Origin: Hyphococcus sp.
GTDB lineage: Bacteria; Pseudomonadota; Alphaproteobacteria; Caulobacterales; Parvularculaceae
Direction: 5' to 3'
DNA: 44,208 nucleotides
NCBI GenBank assembly: GCA_021604585.1
Contig: BQJG01000027.1
Location: 1-44,208, forward strand
Made by a program: the position numbers and the translations under genes. A model generated the notes under the pieces. The model was not told where the DNA came from, did not search any database, and worked only from the letters and a program-made list of their open reading frames with translations. Below are positions 1 through 7,383 of the stretch, piece by piece. Positions within the stretch are counted from its first letter, which is position 1; each line of letters begins with the position of its first letter.

Positions 1-662
1 AGGCGCACCACGCCGCCATGGGCTTCGATAAACTTCACCGCCGGGTCAATGAACGCATGGCCGAGACCGGTCTGCGCCGTCAGCGGCACAGAGGCCTGAC
101 CGCCCAGCAAAAATGTCTCGCGGATCACCCGCCAGAGCAGCTTCGCCTGTCCTTTGTCCGGCGTCGTGTTGAGTACAGCGAGCGTTAACGGCTCCCAGAA
201 GCGCTCAAACAAAATACTATTCTTATCAACGATGTCGGCGACAGTCTTGTCATCACCTGCAAAGGCGATCGCTCCCGCCTTCACATAGTCTATGACGCCC
301 GTATCCGGCACCCGCCACCGCTTGTCGAACACCCAGAACGGAATGAACCCTTCATTGATGCGAACGGTCCAGCGTTGACAAGACTTTACATCGACGAACG
401 GATACATCGCAAAAGGCGGCCCCGTGAGCGGATCTTCGGCGCCAATGCGTTTCAAATAATTCAGCGCCGACTTGTTGCCGGACATGATCAGATGATTGCC
501 GTTGTCGATTTCACGTTCGAGATGTTTATCGAAAAACGTGCGGCAACGTCCGCCCGCATGACCCGCGCCGTCATAAATCGTCACCTTGACGTCATGCTCA
601 ATCAGCCGCACGGCGGCGGCAAGGCCAGACAATCCGGCGCCGATTATATGAACGCGGCTCAT
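1..662 (-). CDS. hpnE: Hydroxysqualene dehydroxylase HpnE, N-terminal part (gene runs off the window start)
   Basis: FAD-dependent enzyme that reduces hydroxysqualene to squalene, the last step of the HpnCDE route. About 220 residues are visible and read without a stop to the window edge, so the C-terminal half lies outside. The protein opens with a dinucleotide-binding fold: GAGLSGLAAA at residues 8-17, an acidic residue after the second strand, then a GGRCRTF segment typical of the phytoene desaturase/amine oxidase superfamily. A segment ending NGNHLIMSGN follows near residue 60. The ATG at 662 lies 7 bases after the stop of the oxygenase gene, so the two are very likely co-transcribed and translationally coupled. 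Family assignment rests on the fold plus the adjacent hpnC and hpnD; a generic FAD desaturase is the only serious alternative. Confidence 0.9.
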   Translation of the reverse strand, partial: MSRVHIIGAGLSGLAAAVRLIEHDVKVTIYDGAGHAGGRCRTFFDKHLEREIDNGNHLIMSGNKSALNYLKRIGAEDPLTGPPFAMYPFVDVKSCQRWTVRINEGFIPFWVFDKRWRVPDTGVIDYVKAGAIAFAGDDKTVADIVDKNSILFERFWEPLTLAVLNTTPDKGQAKLLWRVIRETFLLGGQASVPLTAQTGLGHAFIDPAVKFIEAHGGVVR

Positions 663-669
663 ATGCTGA

Positions 670-1383
670 TTACAATTGTATCGCGTTTTCGCGTGGCGAC
701 GTGTTGACGCGCGGTTGCCCCTTTACGGTCGCCCAGCATGCAAGCTCATAACGCACGCCGGAGGTCACCGGCCGCACCGCATTCAAGTAACGCCCATCAG
801 ACGGGAACGCGATCAACATCCCGCGTTGGGGTGGAATTTTCAGTGCGAAATTCGGAAAATCGATCTCGCCGCCTTCATAGCCTTCATTCAAATAGACCAG
901 AATTGTCAGATCGCGATCAAGCGTGCGTTTCCAGGTCTGCTCTTCCGCTGACCAGCGATCCGCATCAGAATGGGGTTGAAATTCTGCGCCTGCACCGTAA
1001 CGCAGGACTTCCGGCAATTCAAAACTGTCGATCTGCGTGCCGAATTGCGGCGCAACCACGTTGCGGCAAATGTGTTTGAATAGATCGGTTACGTTGAAAC
1101 TCAAGTTTCGCGTATCGAAATAGTCAGCAGTAGAGTGATGCAGTTGCATCGGATCGGAGGACGGGCTTCCTGTGGAAACAGTCTGGTCTTTCCCTTGCTT
1201 GGCTTCACATTCTTGAACAATGGAATTGCAAATTTCAGGCGCCAGAAAATGCTGTGCGATAAAGAACCCCGGCGGAACGCTGTTCGACGTCACAATCAAA
1301 CCGGCTGGCATATCCGGGATAACGGCCTTCCATTGATCCGGGCGGATCGGCCGGTTTGCGATATAACCTTGTGCATCAAACAT
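670..1383 (-). CDS. 2-oxoglutarate/Fe(II) oxygenase of the prolyl-4-hydroxylase type inside the hpn operon; distal iron ligand replaced by Asn
   Basis: A 237-residue protein of the P4H-like 2OG-Fe(II) oxygenase fold. The proximal iron ligands are present as H138 and D140 (QPHSDAD), after LRYGAGAEF. The strand YEGGEIDFPNF and the C-terminal PVTSGVRYELACW, with R211 as the expected 2-oxoglutarate-binding arginine, are also clear. At the usual distal histidine position the sequence is RYLNAVRPV, so residue 201 is Asn (codon AAT). The gene starts 3 bases after the hpnD stop and ends 7 bases before hpnE, so it is the third gene of a four-gene operon. I do not know an oxygenase as a standard part of hpnCDE. 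It could act on a C30 isoprenoid, on a partner protein, or have lost catalysis. The fold assignment is firm; the substrate is unknown. Confidence 0.85.
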   Translation of the reverse strand: MFDAQGYIANRPIRPDQWKAVIPDMPAGLIVTSNSVPPGFFIAQHFLAPEICNSIVQECEAKQGKDQTVSTGSPSSDPMQLHHSTADYFDTRNLSFNVTDLFKHICRNVVAPQFGTQIDSFELPEVLRYGAGAEFQPHSDADRWSAEEQTWKRTLDRDLTILVYLNEGYEGGEIDFPNFALKIPPQRGMLIAFPSDGRYLNAVRPVTSGVRYELACWATVKGQPRVNTSPRENAIQL

Positions 1384-1386
1384 TCG

Positions 1387-2280
1387 TTAGTTCCCTGTCG
1401 TTTCTGGTTTTTCATTCAGTTTCGGCGCCAAAAGCCAGCGCGCGGCGATCAGCGCCTTTTCAGATTTTGAAAACGTCACGCGGTCCTGTCCATTCGCCCA
1501 GCCGCGCGCCGTCATTTTATCGAGATAGCGCTCATAAACGCCCATCATCAAGAGCGCTGGACGAAGCACCCGCCAGTCGAGAGACCTCAGGGCTTCGCGC
1601 GCTGCGGCGAATTTCTGGCGCGCTATTTCCGCCAGCTCCGCCCGCACGGCCGGCAGACCCGGCGCTGTCGAAATCTCTTCCGGCGTCAGCGGGCAGTCAT
1701 GCTTTTCCAGCAGCTCGCGCGGGAGATATAACCGTCCCTCGGCCGCATCCTGTTCTACGTCACGGAGAATATTGGTGAGTTGCAACGCATCACCAAGCGA
1801 GATGGCGAAAGAATCCGAAGCCTCACCCTTGGGCGCGCCAAAAACCGGCATCGATAATTGCCCCGCGGCGCCCGCAACCCGTCTCGTATACGCTGACAGC
1901 TCTCCCAGTGTCGGGGCAACGACCGGACCTTTTGCATCCATCTCCATCCCTTCGATCATCAGCATGAATTCTTGTCGCGGCAGACCGAATTCGCGAACTG
2001 CCGCCAGCAAGGCGACACCAGTGGGATATTGCGGGCGGCAATCAAAGATCCTGTCGATTTCCGTGCGCCAGCCGGCAAGGCCCGCCAGTTTTTCTTCGCG
2101 CGAACCACCCTCATCGGCGATGTCGTCGACCTCGCGGCAAAACGCATAGACCGCATACATCGCATCACGCCGTGATTTTGAAAGAATGCGCATCCCCGGC
2201 CCAAACGACGTGTTGGAGCGCTTCACCGTATCTTCGGCGTGACGGCGCGCGTCCTCAATCGTGATGGCCGAGACGGACAT
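1387..2280 (-). CDS. hpnD: Presqualene diphosphate synthase HpnD
   Basis: Cytosolic head-to-head prenyl synthase that condenses two farnesyl diphosphates to presqualene diphosphate. The 297 residues match the trans-isoprenyl diphosphate synthase family. The pattern SFGPGMRILSKSRRDAMYA leads into the first Asp-rich motif, REVDDIADEGG (about residues 49-59). The second is in LTNILRDVEQDAAEGRLYLP (about residues 169-188), which binds the magnesium-diphosphate of the substrate. Length is normal for HpnD. Its ATG (2280-2278) overlaps the hpnC stop by one base (TAATG), which points to translational coupling. Gene order hpnC-hpnD-(oxygenase)-hpnE supports the HpnD rather than the phytoene synthase assignment. 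Confidence 0.93.
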   Translation of the reverse strand: MSVSAITIEDARRHAEDTVKRSNTSFGPGMRILSKSRRDAMYAVYAFCREVDDIADEGGSREEKLAGLAGWRTEIDRIFDCRPQYPTGVALLAAVREFGLPRQEFMLMIEGMEMDAKGPVVAPTLGELSAYTRRVAGAAGQLSMPVFGAPKGEASDSFAISLGDALQLTNILRDVEQDAAEGRLYLPRELLEKHDCPLTPEEISTAPGLPAVRAELAEIARQKFAAAREALRSLDWRVLRPALLMMGVYERYLDKMTARGWANGQDRVTFSKSEKALIAARWLLAPKLNEKPETTGN

Positions 2281-3176
2281 TAGTGAACGCCTTTTCCCGC
2301 ATCGAAGAAGCCTGCAACCGCGCCGCGCAGGCCCGCCAACGCAAAGTCCATTTTCGACAGCGCCACGCGCGACGTAAGCGGATCGCCATTGCGCAAGCGT
2401 TTTATCAGCCGGTCGGCGAGCCGAACAATAATCGCCGATTCCATGGCCAGGTGTTTGGACTTGAGCGCCGACGGCAATTGGCGCGCATCCTCCATCAACG
2501 CGTCGCAGCCATCAAGCATCCGGTTTATGACCGCGCGAAGGCCTTCACTGAGCGCAGGCTTGTCAATGTCATCAATCTCACCATTTTCTTCCGCCAGCCA
2601 GTCAGACAGCACATACACCCGGTCCAGCTCGCGTTTGTCGTCGGCGCAGTCCTGTAAGTGGTTGACGATCTGCAGCACAGTGCACAAGGCGTCTGAATAG
2701 CGATAGCCCGATTTTTCCTCGCCATGCAGATCGAGAAGGTAGCGTCCCACCGGGTTGGCGGAAAGCTCGCAATAACCGAGCAGTTCGCTCCACTTGGCGT
2801 AACGGTTCTTTTGTGCATCCTGAACGAACGCCGCGACCAGATCGGAGCCATGCTGTGTGGTGACGCCGGTCTCAATCATCGACGCGCGCAAGGCATGTGC
2901 TTTTTGATATTCCGCGCCGTAACCCGGTTCGCCGCGAAGCGCCGCGTCAAAGGCTTGCAGGCGGCGAATTTTTTCTTCCCCCGGCAGGTCCGGATTATCG
3001 GCCACATCATCAATGGCGCGCGCAAACGCATAGAACGTCGCCACATGCGGCCGTAAATATTTCGGCAGCAAGAACGATCCCACAGGAAAGTTCTCGTCTT
3101 TCGCCCCCTTGCCGGAGGGCGTTTCTGCTGACGCGGGCGCAACGGGTTGAACGGCTTCTGACATGGCCCGCACCAT
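2280..3176 (-). CDS. hpnC: Hydroxysqualene synthase HpnC
   Basis: First gene of the hpn operon. HpnC converts presqualene diphosphate to hydroxysqualene. Family hallmarks are ENFPVGSFLLPKYLRPHV near the N-terminus, then FYAFARAIDDVADNPDLPGE with the first Asp-rich motif. The second motif region, IVNHLQDCADDKRELDRVY, is in the C-terminal half, and a NRYAKWSELLGYC segment follows the family pattern. The ATG at 3176 has AGGGTGA about 8 bases upstream and gives 298 residues, the usual length. An ATG four codons downstream (3164) is possible, and a start further upstream at 3275 would collide with hpnB. The 98-base gap to the divergent hpnB should hold both promoters. Confidence 0.93.
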   Translation of the reverse strand: MVRAMSEAVQPVAPASAETPSGKGAKDENFPVGSFLLPKYLRPHVATFYAFARAIDDVADNPDLPGEEKIRRLQAFDAALRGEPGYGAEYQKAHALRASMIETGVTTQHGSDLVAAFVQDAQKNRYAKWSELLGYCELSANPVGRYLLDLHGEEKSGYRYSDALCTVLQIVNHLQDCADDKRELDRVYVLSDWLAEENGEIDDIDKPALSEGLRAVINRMLDGCDALMEDARQLPSALKSKHLAMESAIIVRLADRLIKRLRNGDPLTSRVALSKMDFALAGLRGAVAGFFDAGKGVH

Positions 3177-3274
3177 ACGGATTTTCACCCTATTTCCAAG
3201 GCTGGCATGGGGCGATAATCTGGCCCGGTTTTCGCCAGCTTTCGCCCGCATGGAAAACCGGCTAAGCGGGTCCA

Positions 3275-4426
3275 ATGCTGACCTTTATTGCTTTTGCTGC
3301 TTTTATCGCCTGGGGCTGGCTCACCCTGCTTCAGGGCGGATTCTGGCGAGCGTCTGAACGCTTGAATGACGCGCCGGACCCGCCTGTCTGGCCCAGCATT
3401 GTCGCCATTATTCCGGCCCGCGATGAAGCCGAAACCATTGGTGAGGTTGTCCGCGGGCATTTGGCGGCCGACTATCCGGGTGTCCTCCGCGTCATTGTCT
3501 GCGATGACGGCTCGGCAGACGGCACGGCGGACATCGCCCGGGCCGCTGCCTCCGGCCGCGAGGGCGTCGTCGACGTCATTTCGATCGACGCACTCCCCGA
3601 TGGCTGGACCGGTAAATTATGGGCGGTTGAATGCGGCCTTGAACATGCAAAACAAGTTGTACCCGATGCAAAATATGTATTGCTCGCTGACGCCGATATT
3701 GCGCTCGCGCGCGATACGTTGAGCCGGCTGGTGGCGAAAGCGGAAGCGGAAAACCTTGCGCTGACATCTTTAATGGCGAAACTGGACTCACGCGGGCCCT
3801 GGGCGTCGTTTTTGATTCCGGCCTTTATCTATTTCTTTCAAAAGATCTATCCGTTCCCACGCGCGAACAATGTTGACGACAATCTCGCAGCGGCGGCCGG
3901 CGGCTGCATGTTGGCCCGTCGCGATGCAATAGATGCGCTCGGCGGCATGAGTGTCATCAAGGGCGCCTTAATTGACGATTGCGCCTTCGCCAAGGCGATC
4001 AAGGATGTAACGCCATCCACAAAAATCTGGATCGGTCTCGCCAGTGACGAAGCCATAAGCCTGCGCGACAACCGCGAACTGTCTTCGACCTGGACGATGG
4101 TGGCGCGCACCGCCTATGCGCAGCTGGGATTTTCACCGTTGCTGCTTGCAGGCGCCGTCGCGGGCATGAGTCTCATTTATCTCGCCGCGCCGTTAATCAT
4201 TCTCACCATGTTCTGGCACTGGAATGTCGCGGCGGTGTTCTATTCACTTATCGCCGTTTCGCTAATGGCCTATACATACTGGCCGACCTTGCGCCTTTAT
4301 GATCGGGCGCCATGGGAGGCTTTGCTGTTGCCGACCGCCGCCGCGCTCTACACAGCGATGACCATCACATCAGCGCGCCAGCATTGGCGAGGTGAAGGCG
4401 GCCGCTGGAAGGGGCGAACCTATTAG
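3275..4426 (+). CDS. hpnB: Hopanoid-associated glycosyltransferase HpnB (GT2 family)
   Basis: A 383-residue membrane-bound family 2 glycosyltransferase. An N-terminal membrane segment (residues 1-20) precedes the GT-A domain. This contains the nucleotide-sugar motif VAIIPARDEAETIGEVV, then VIVCDDGSADGT, and the metal-binding LLADADIALA, with IDDCAFAKAIKD as the acceptor-side acidic motif. About four hydrophobic segments at residues 270-365 form a C-terminal membrane domain. This architecture and the neighbouring hpnC point to HpnB, a protein linked to hopanoid loci whose exact reaction is not settled. Its stop overlaps by 4 bases the stop of the convergent universal stress protein gene. No strong Shine-Dalgarno precedes the ATG, but the next in-frame start would lose the first membrane segment. 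Confidence 0.87.
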   Translation: MLTFIAFAAFIAWGWLTLLQGGFWRASERLNDAPDPPVWPSIVAIIPARDEAETIGEVVRGHLAADYPGVLRVIVCDDGSADGTADIARAAASGREGVVDVISIDALPDGWTGKLWAVECGLEHAKQVVPDAKYVLLADADIALARDTLSRLVAKAEAENLALTSLMAKLDSRGPWASFLIPAFIYFFQKIYPFPRANNVDDNLAAAAGGCMLARRDAIDALGGMSVIKGALIDDCAFAKAIKDVTPSTKIWIGLASDEAISLRDNRELSSTWTMVARTAYAQLGFSPLLLAGAVAGMSLIYLAAPLIILTMFWHWNVAAVFYSLIAVSLMAYTYWPTLRLYDRAPWEALLLPTAAALYTAMTITSARQHWRGEGGRWKGRTY

Positions 4427-4905
4427 CTTTTCAGCGTGCCGGCGAAAGCCTTTGTCACAAGAAACACCGCACACGGAGATTCGCGGATAAGTTCCAGCGA
4501 CGGACTCCCCTGAAACAGGGAGTTCCAGAATTTTCGCTGATGCGATCCGGTGACGATCAGATCGGCGCCTTGTCTTTTTGCGTAATGAGAAACAGCGTCA
4601 GCGGCGTCGCCATCCAAAATCACAGCTACCGCGGACGGCGCCAGCTTGCTCACCAGTGCTTCAAGCTGTCGCTTGCTGTCCGCGCGGCCTTCCTTGTGCT
4701 GTTCCATCAAGGCTTCGGTCACGATGGCCGATGACGCGCCCATCTCCGGCGAAAACCCAGGCGAAGCGGAAGACAGGTTCGGCCAGACGCTGACGATTTG
4801 TAATTTGGCGCTGTCTTTTAACGCCAAACTGTCCGCAGCGCGAACAACGCCTTCGGCAAGATCATCGTCAAGGTCGATGGCGGCGATAATGGACTTGAAC
4901 TGCAT
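4423..4905 (-). CDS. Universal stress protein, UspA family, single domain
   Basis: A 160-residue single-domain Usp. It begins with the family pattern FKSIIAAIDLDDDLAEGVVRAA and ends with LIVTGSHQRKFWNSLFQGS and SPCAVFLVTKA. The region that should carry the ATP-binding G-2x-G-9x-G(S/T) motif reads GSHQRKFWNSLFQGS, which lacks the second glycine, so ATP binding is uncertain. The start is well supported by AGGAGGGAG about 9 bases before the ATG. The gene is separated by 89 bases from the upstream dioxygenase gene and ends inside the last codons of hpnB. I infer a general stress role only; nothing ties it to the hopanoid genes beyond position. Confidence 0.88.
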   Translation of the reverse strand: MQFKSIIAAIDLDDDLAEGVVRAADSLALKDSAKLQIVSVWPNLSSASPGFSPEMGASSAIVTEALMEQHKEGRADSKRQLEALVSKLAPSAVAVILDGDAADAVSHYAKRQGADLIVTGSHQRKFWNSLFQGSPSLELIRESPCAVFLVTKAFAGTLKS

Positions 4906-4994
4906 GGCAGGCTCCCTCCTGTCCGTTATCCACTAAATGTAGGTAGTCTGCGCAGCATTTCGAGTGGGGCGGAACGCCGCAAAATTACATGCAA

Positions 4995-5867
4995 TTAAGA
5001 CTTTGTCTCAAGCAAGCGCTTGGGATGCCGGCCGTCCACATACCCCATAAAGGGAGAATGAATCGAATAGCCGAGCAGCTCCTGCGCACGTTCCGGCAAT
5101 GTTTTCGCAATGGCGGGCGGCACGGCAAGCGACATGTTTTCTAACGGGCGCGTCCAGCCAGGGCAGTATTGCGGCGTAATAATTAGCCGGTCTTCGCCCG
5201 AGACATTGGCGCCGCCACGATGCCAAAGCGTGCCTTTTGCAACCATCAACGAGCCGGCGGGCATGATGACTTTCATAGCGTCGGCGCGGGCGCCCGGATC
5301 GCCTTCGCGTTTGGCGGTTCTGGAAAAGTCTTCTTCGGCGATGGCGCCGTCAATTTGATCTTCTGTCCACAGATGGCTTTCGGGCAGAATTTCCGTTGCG
5401 CCATTGGTTTCGGTCGTCGCAGTGATCGTCCAGAATGTAGAAACGCCCAGTGGCGGGCGCGGGCGCGGCCACCGGTAATGGCTGTCGTCAAAATGCCAGG
5501 GTTGCGCGGTCTCGCCAGGATGAAGATTGATGGCGAGGCAGGCGGAAAGCAAACATTCGCGGCCAAGATCCGCCTCCACGAACGCCATCGCCAGCGGATG
5601 CGTCACCAGATCAGCAAAGACCGGCGACTTCGCCAGCATGGCGTAAACGCGGTTCGACTCCCTGCCCTCAAACTCGTTGCGGCCTTTGATGTCTGCGCAG
5701 AGATAAGGCGCGAGCGCAGCCTTGATATCTGACAACTCATTGGCGGGCAGCACATTTTCAAAAATCAAATAGCCGTCGCGACCAAACTGCGCCCGCCAAT
5801 CGTCGAAGCTGCGGCCGGCGAGCCATTTGGAAATATCGGAGACGGGTTTTTCGAGTGGTGCGCTCAT
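4995..5867 (-). CDS. Phytanoyl-CoA dioxygenase (PhyH) family Fe(II)/2OG oxygenase
   Basis: A 290-residue PhyH-type non-heme iron dioxygenase. Counting from the ATG at 5867, the iron ligands are H125 and D127 (QPWHFDDSHY) and distal H216 (GTLWHRGGAN). R227 in EDRLIITPQY is the likely 2-oxoglutarate anchor, so the catalytic set is complete, unlike the oxygenase at 670. FGRDGYLIFENVLP is the typical N-terminal strand of the family. The start is chosen because GAGGA lies 5 bases upstream; a GTG four codons earlier (5879) is an alternative. The gene follows the 5930-9624 operon on the same strand with a 62-base gap and may belong to it. PhyH-like enzymes hydroxylate many lipids and small molecules; the substrate here is unknown. 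Confidence 0.88.
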   Translation of the reverse strand: MSAPLEKPVSDISKWLAGRSFDDWRAQFGRDGYLIFENVLPANELSDIKAALAPYLCADIKGRNEFEGRESNRVYAMLAKSPVFADLVTHPLAMAFVEADLGRECLLSACLAINLHPGETAQPWHFDDSHYRWPRPRPPLGVSTFWTITATTETNGATEILPESHLWTEDQIDGAIAEEDFSRTAKREGDPGARADAMKVIMPAGSLMVAKGTLWHRGGANVSGEDRLIITPQYCPGWTRPLENMSLAVPPAIAKTLPERAQELLGYSIHSPFMGYVDGRHPKRLLETKS

Positions 5868-5929
5868 GGAAGTCCTCACAAGCAGATGATGACGCCGTTT
5901 TTGTTTGACTTAAATAGCGTTAAGCAGTT

Positions 5930-6403
5930 TCAGGTGGTGATTTCACGTGGCTCCTTGCGCCGAACGGCCCAGTTTCCCCTTGAGGCTTGCTCGAACCATT
6001 TTGCCTGGCTTTCAGAAATCAGAATTTTCACATCCGAATTTCTCGAAAGCCTGATCTCAGCGCCTGTAAAAAAGAAGACTCTTTTCTCCACTCCATCCAT
6101 GTCGGCAAACGGTAGGAAAATGGGCGGATGAAATGGACGAAAAGGCGGCAATAGTGAAATGCGCACGCCCTGATCATTGGTACTCAACACCGCAACCGCG
6201 CTAAAATTTACGGGGAAGAATTTTAGCCGCTCCATGGCAAGCGACTGCATGTACTTTATGCGAGAGTATTCGGCGCCAAGTTCGGGATAATTTTCCGCAA
6301 CCGCACCCCACCCGCCGAGAATGGACAATAGGGATAAAACCAGCAACCACATACCAATAAACACGAACGGAATCAGAATTGGGTGCGCTAAAATGAACTC
6401 CAT
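5930..6403 (-). CDS. Small membrane-anchored protein of unknown function
   Basis: A 157-residue protein I do not recognise. It has one strong hydrophobic segment near the N-terminus (residues 1-31, FILAHPILIPFVFIGMWLL followed by VLSLLSILGG). A soluble part follows with a proline/phenylalanine-rich stretch (PPFRPFHPPIFLPF) and then a beta-rich region ending in KEPREITT. The start is set by coupling: TAATG, where the stop of the upstream epimerase gene shares one base with this ATG (6403). It is the last gene of the sulfotransferase operon, so it may anchor or help that pathway at the membrane; this is inference from position. Reading the gene from the upstream codon at 6433 would add ten residues with no membrane or family support. 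Confidence 0.75.
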   Translation of the reverse strand: MEFILAHPILIPFVFIGMWLLVLSLLSILGGWGAVAENYPELGAEYSRIKYMQSLAMERLKFFPVNFSAVAVLSTNDQGVRISLLPPFRPFHPPIFLPFADMDGVEKRVFFFTGAEIRLSRNSDVKILISESQAKWFEQASRGNWAVRRKEPREITT

Positions 6404-7383
6404 TATGCGAGCAGCCCTTTTTCCTGCGCCCATTCCATCATGGCGGCGAGCGCGGGTTCGGCCGGGCTCGCGCGCCAGCCGAGTTCCTTAGCGGCCTTTT
6501 CAGATGAAAAAGACACTTGCCGTCCGGCAAGCCGGACACCCGTCAGCGGCGCTTTTGGCGGTTTACCGGTGATGGCGGATACAACTTTCGTGTCCACTGC
6601 GCCAGCCGCGAGCGCGACCCAGTAAGGCATTTTGCTTTGCGGCGCCGGGCGCCCGGTGTTTTTCGCAATCATGGCGAGCAATCGCGTCATGGGAATATTT
6701 TCACCGCCCAGCAGATAACGCTGGCCGCGCCGTCCGCGATCCCGCGCGGCAATCAATCCTTCAGCAAGACTGTCGACAGGCACGAAATTCAAGATGCAAT
6801 CGATATAAGCGGGCGTCTTGCCATTGGCGAAATCGAGAATCATCTGGGTCGGCGGAGTCAGGCTGTCATCGCCGGGGCCAAGCGGCTCAGTCGGCATGGC
6901 GATCACAGCATTGAGACCGTTGCGCACGGCGTCTTCTATGGCAAGTTCAGCCAGCAATTTTGAACGCGGATAGGCGCCGAGCATCTGGTCGATTTCCAAC
7001 CGCGTTTCTTCATCGGCTTTCGAGACGCCGATGGGGGTCGCGCGCCCGACCAGCGTTGTTAGACTCGAACAATGCACCATCCTCGCGCCAGCCGCATTCG
7101 CCGCCTGTGCGACAATCTCTGCGCCGTAATAATTGACGCGGTCAAAAACGGAGCGGTTTCGCGTCCACAATTGTGCATTTCCGGCGAGATGAAACACGCT
7201 GGTGACGCCGTCCATAGCGCGCGCCACTTCGGCGGATTCCGTGATTGATCCCTGCACATCGTCAACATGCGCGGGCGCCGCCAGGTCAAAGCTGCGGGTT
7301 TTTTCACCACGCTCGCGAAGCAGCGCCACTAATGATTTGCCGACAAAACCGGCGCCGCCGGTCACCAGCGTGACTCCACTCAT
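6403..7383 (-). CDS. NAD-dependent epimerase/dehydratase, HpnA-like
   Basis: A 326-residue extended short-chain dehydrogenase. TLVTGGAGFVG (residues 5-15) is the GxxGxxG NAD-binding loop, MVHCSSLTTL carries the catalytic serine near 106, and Y138-P-R-S-K142 is the YxxxK pair. Several stretches resemble the hopanoid-associated sugar epimerase HpnA: LGAYPRSKLLAE, EPLGPGDDSLTPP, TPAYIDCILNFVPVD, and RRGQRYLLGGENI. The C-terminal VSFSSEKAAKELGWRASPAEPAL is also similar. The ATG overlaps the upstream lipoprotein stop as ATGA (7383-7380), fixing the start. HpnA-like enzymes are placed in hopanoid head-group formation, which fits the neighbourhood. A sterol-type 3-beta-hydroxysteroid dehydrogenase relative is the alternative. 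Confidence 0.82.
   Translation of the reverse strand: MSGVTLVTGGAGFVGKSLVALLRERGEKTRSFDLAAPAHVDDVQGSITESAEVARAMDGVTSVFHLAGNAQLWTRNRSVFDRVNYYGAEIVAQAANAAGARMVHCSSLTTLVGRATPIGVSKADEETRLEIDQMLGAYPRSKLLAELAIEDAVRNGLNAVIAMPTEPLGPGDDSLTPPTQMILDFANGKTPAYIDCILNFVPVDSLAEGLIAARDRGRRGQRYLLGGENIPMTRLLAMIAKNTGRPAPQSKMPYWVALAAGAVDTKVVSAITGKPPKAPLTGVRLAGRQVSFSSEKAAKELGWRASPAEPALAAMMEWAQEKGLLA

Noticed and set aside
2280..3275. Longer HpnC starting at 3275
   Set aside because: It would overlap the divergent hpnB start and leave no promoter; the added residues are unlike the family, and AGGGTGA supports the start at 3176.
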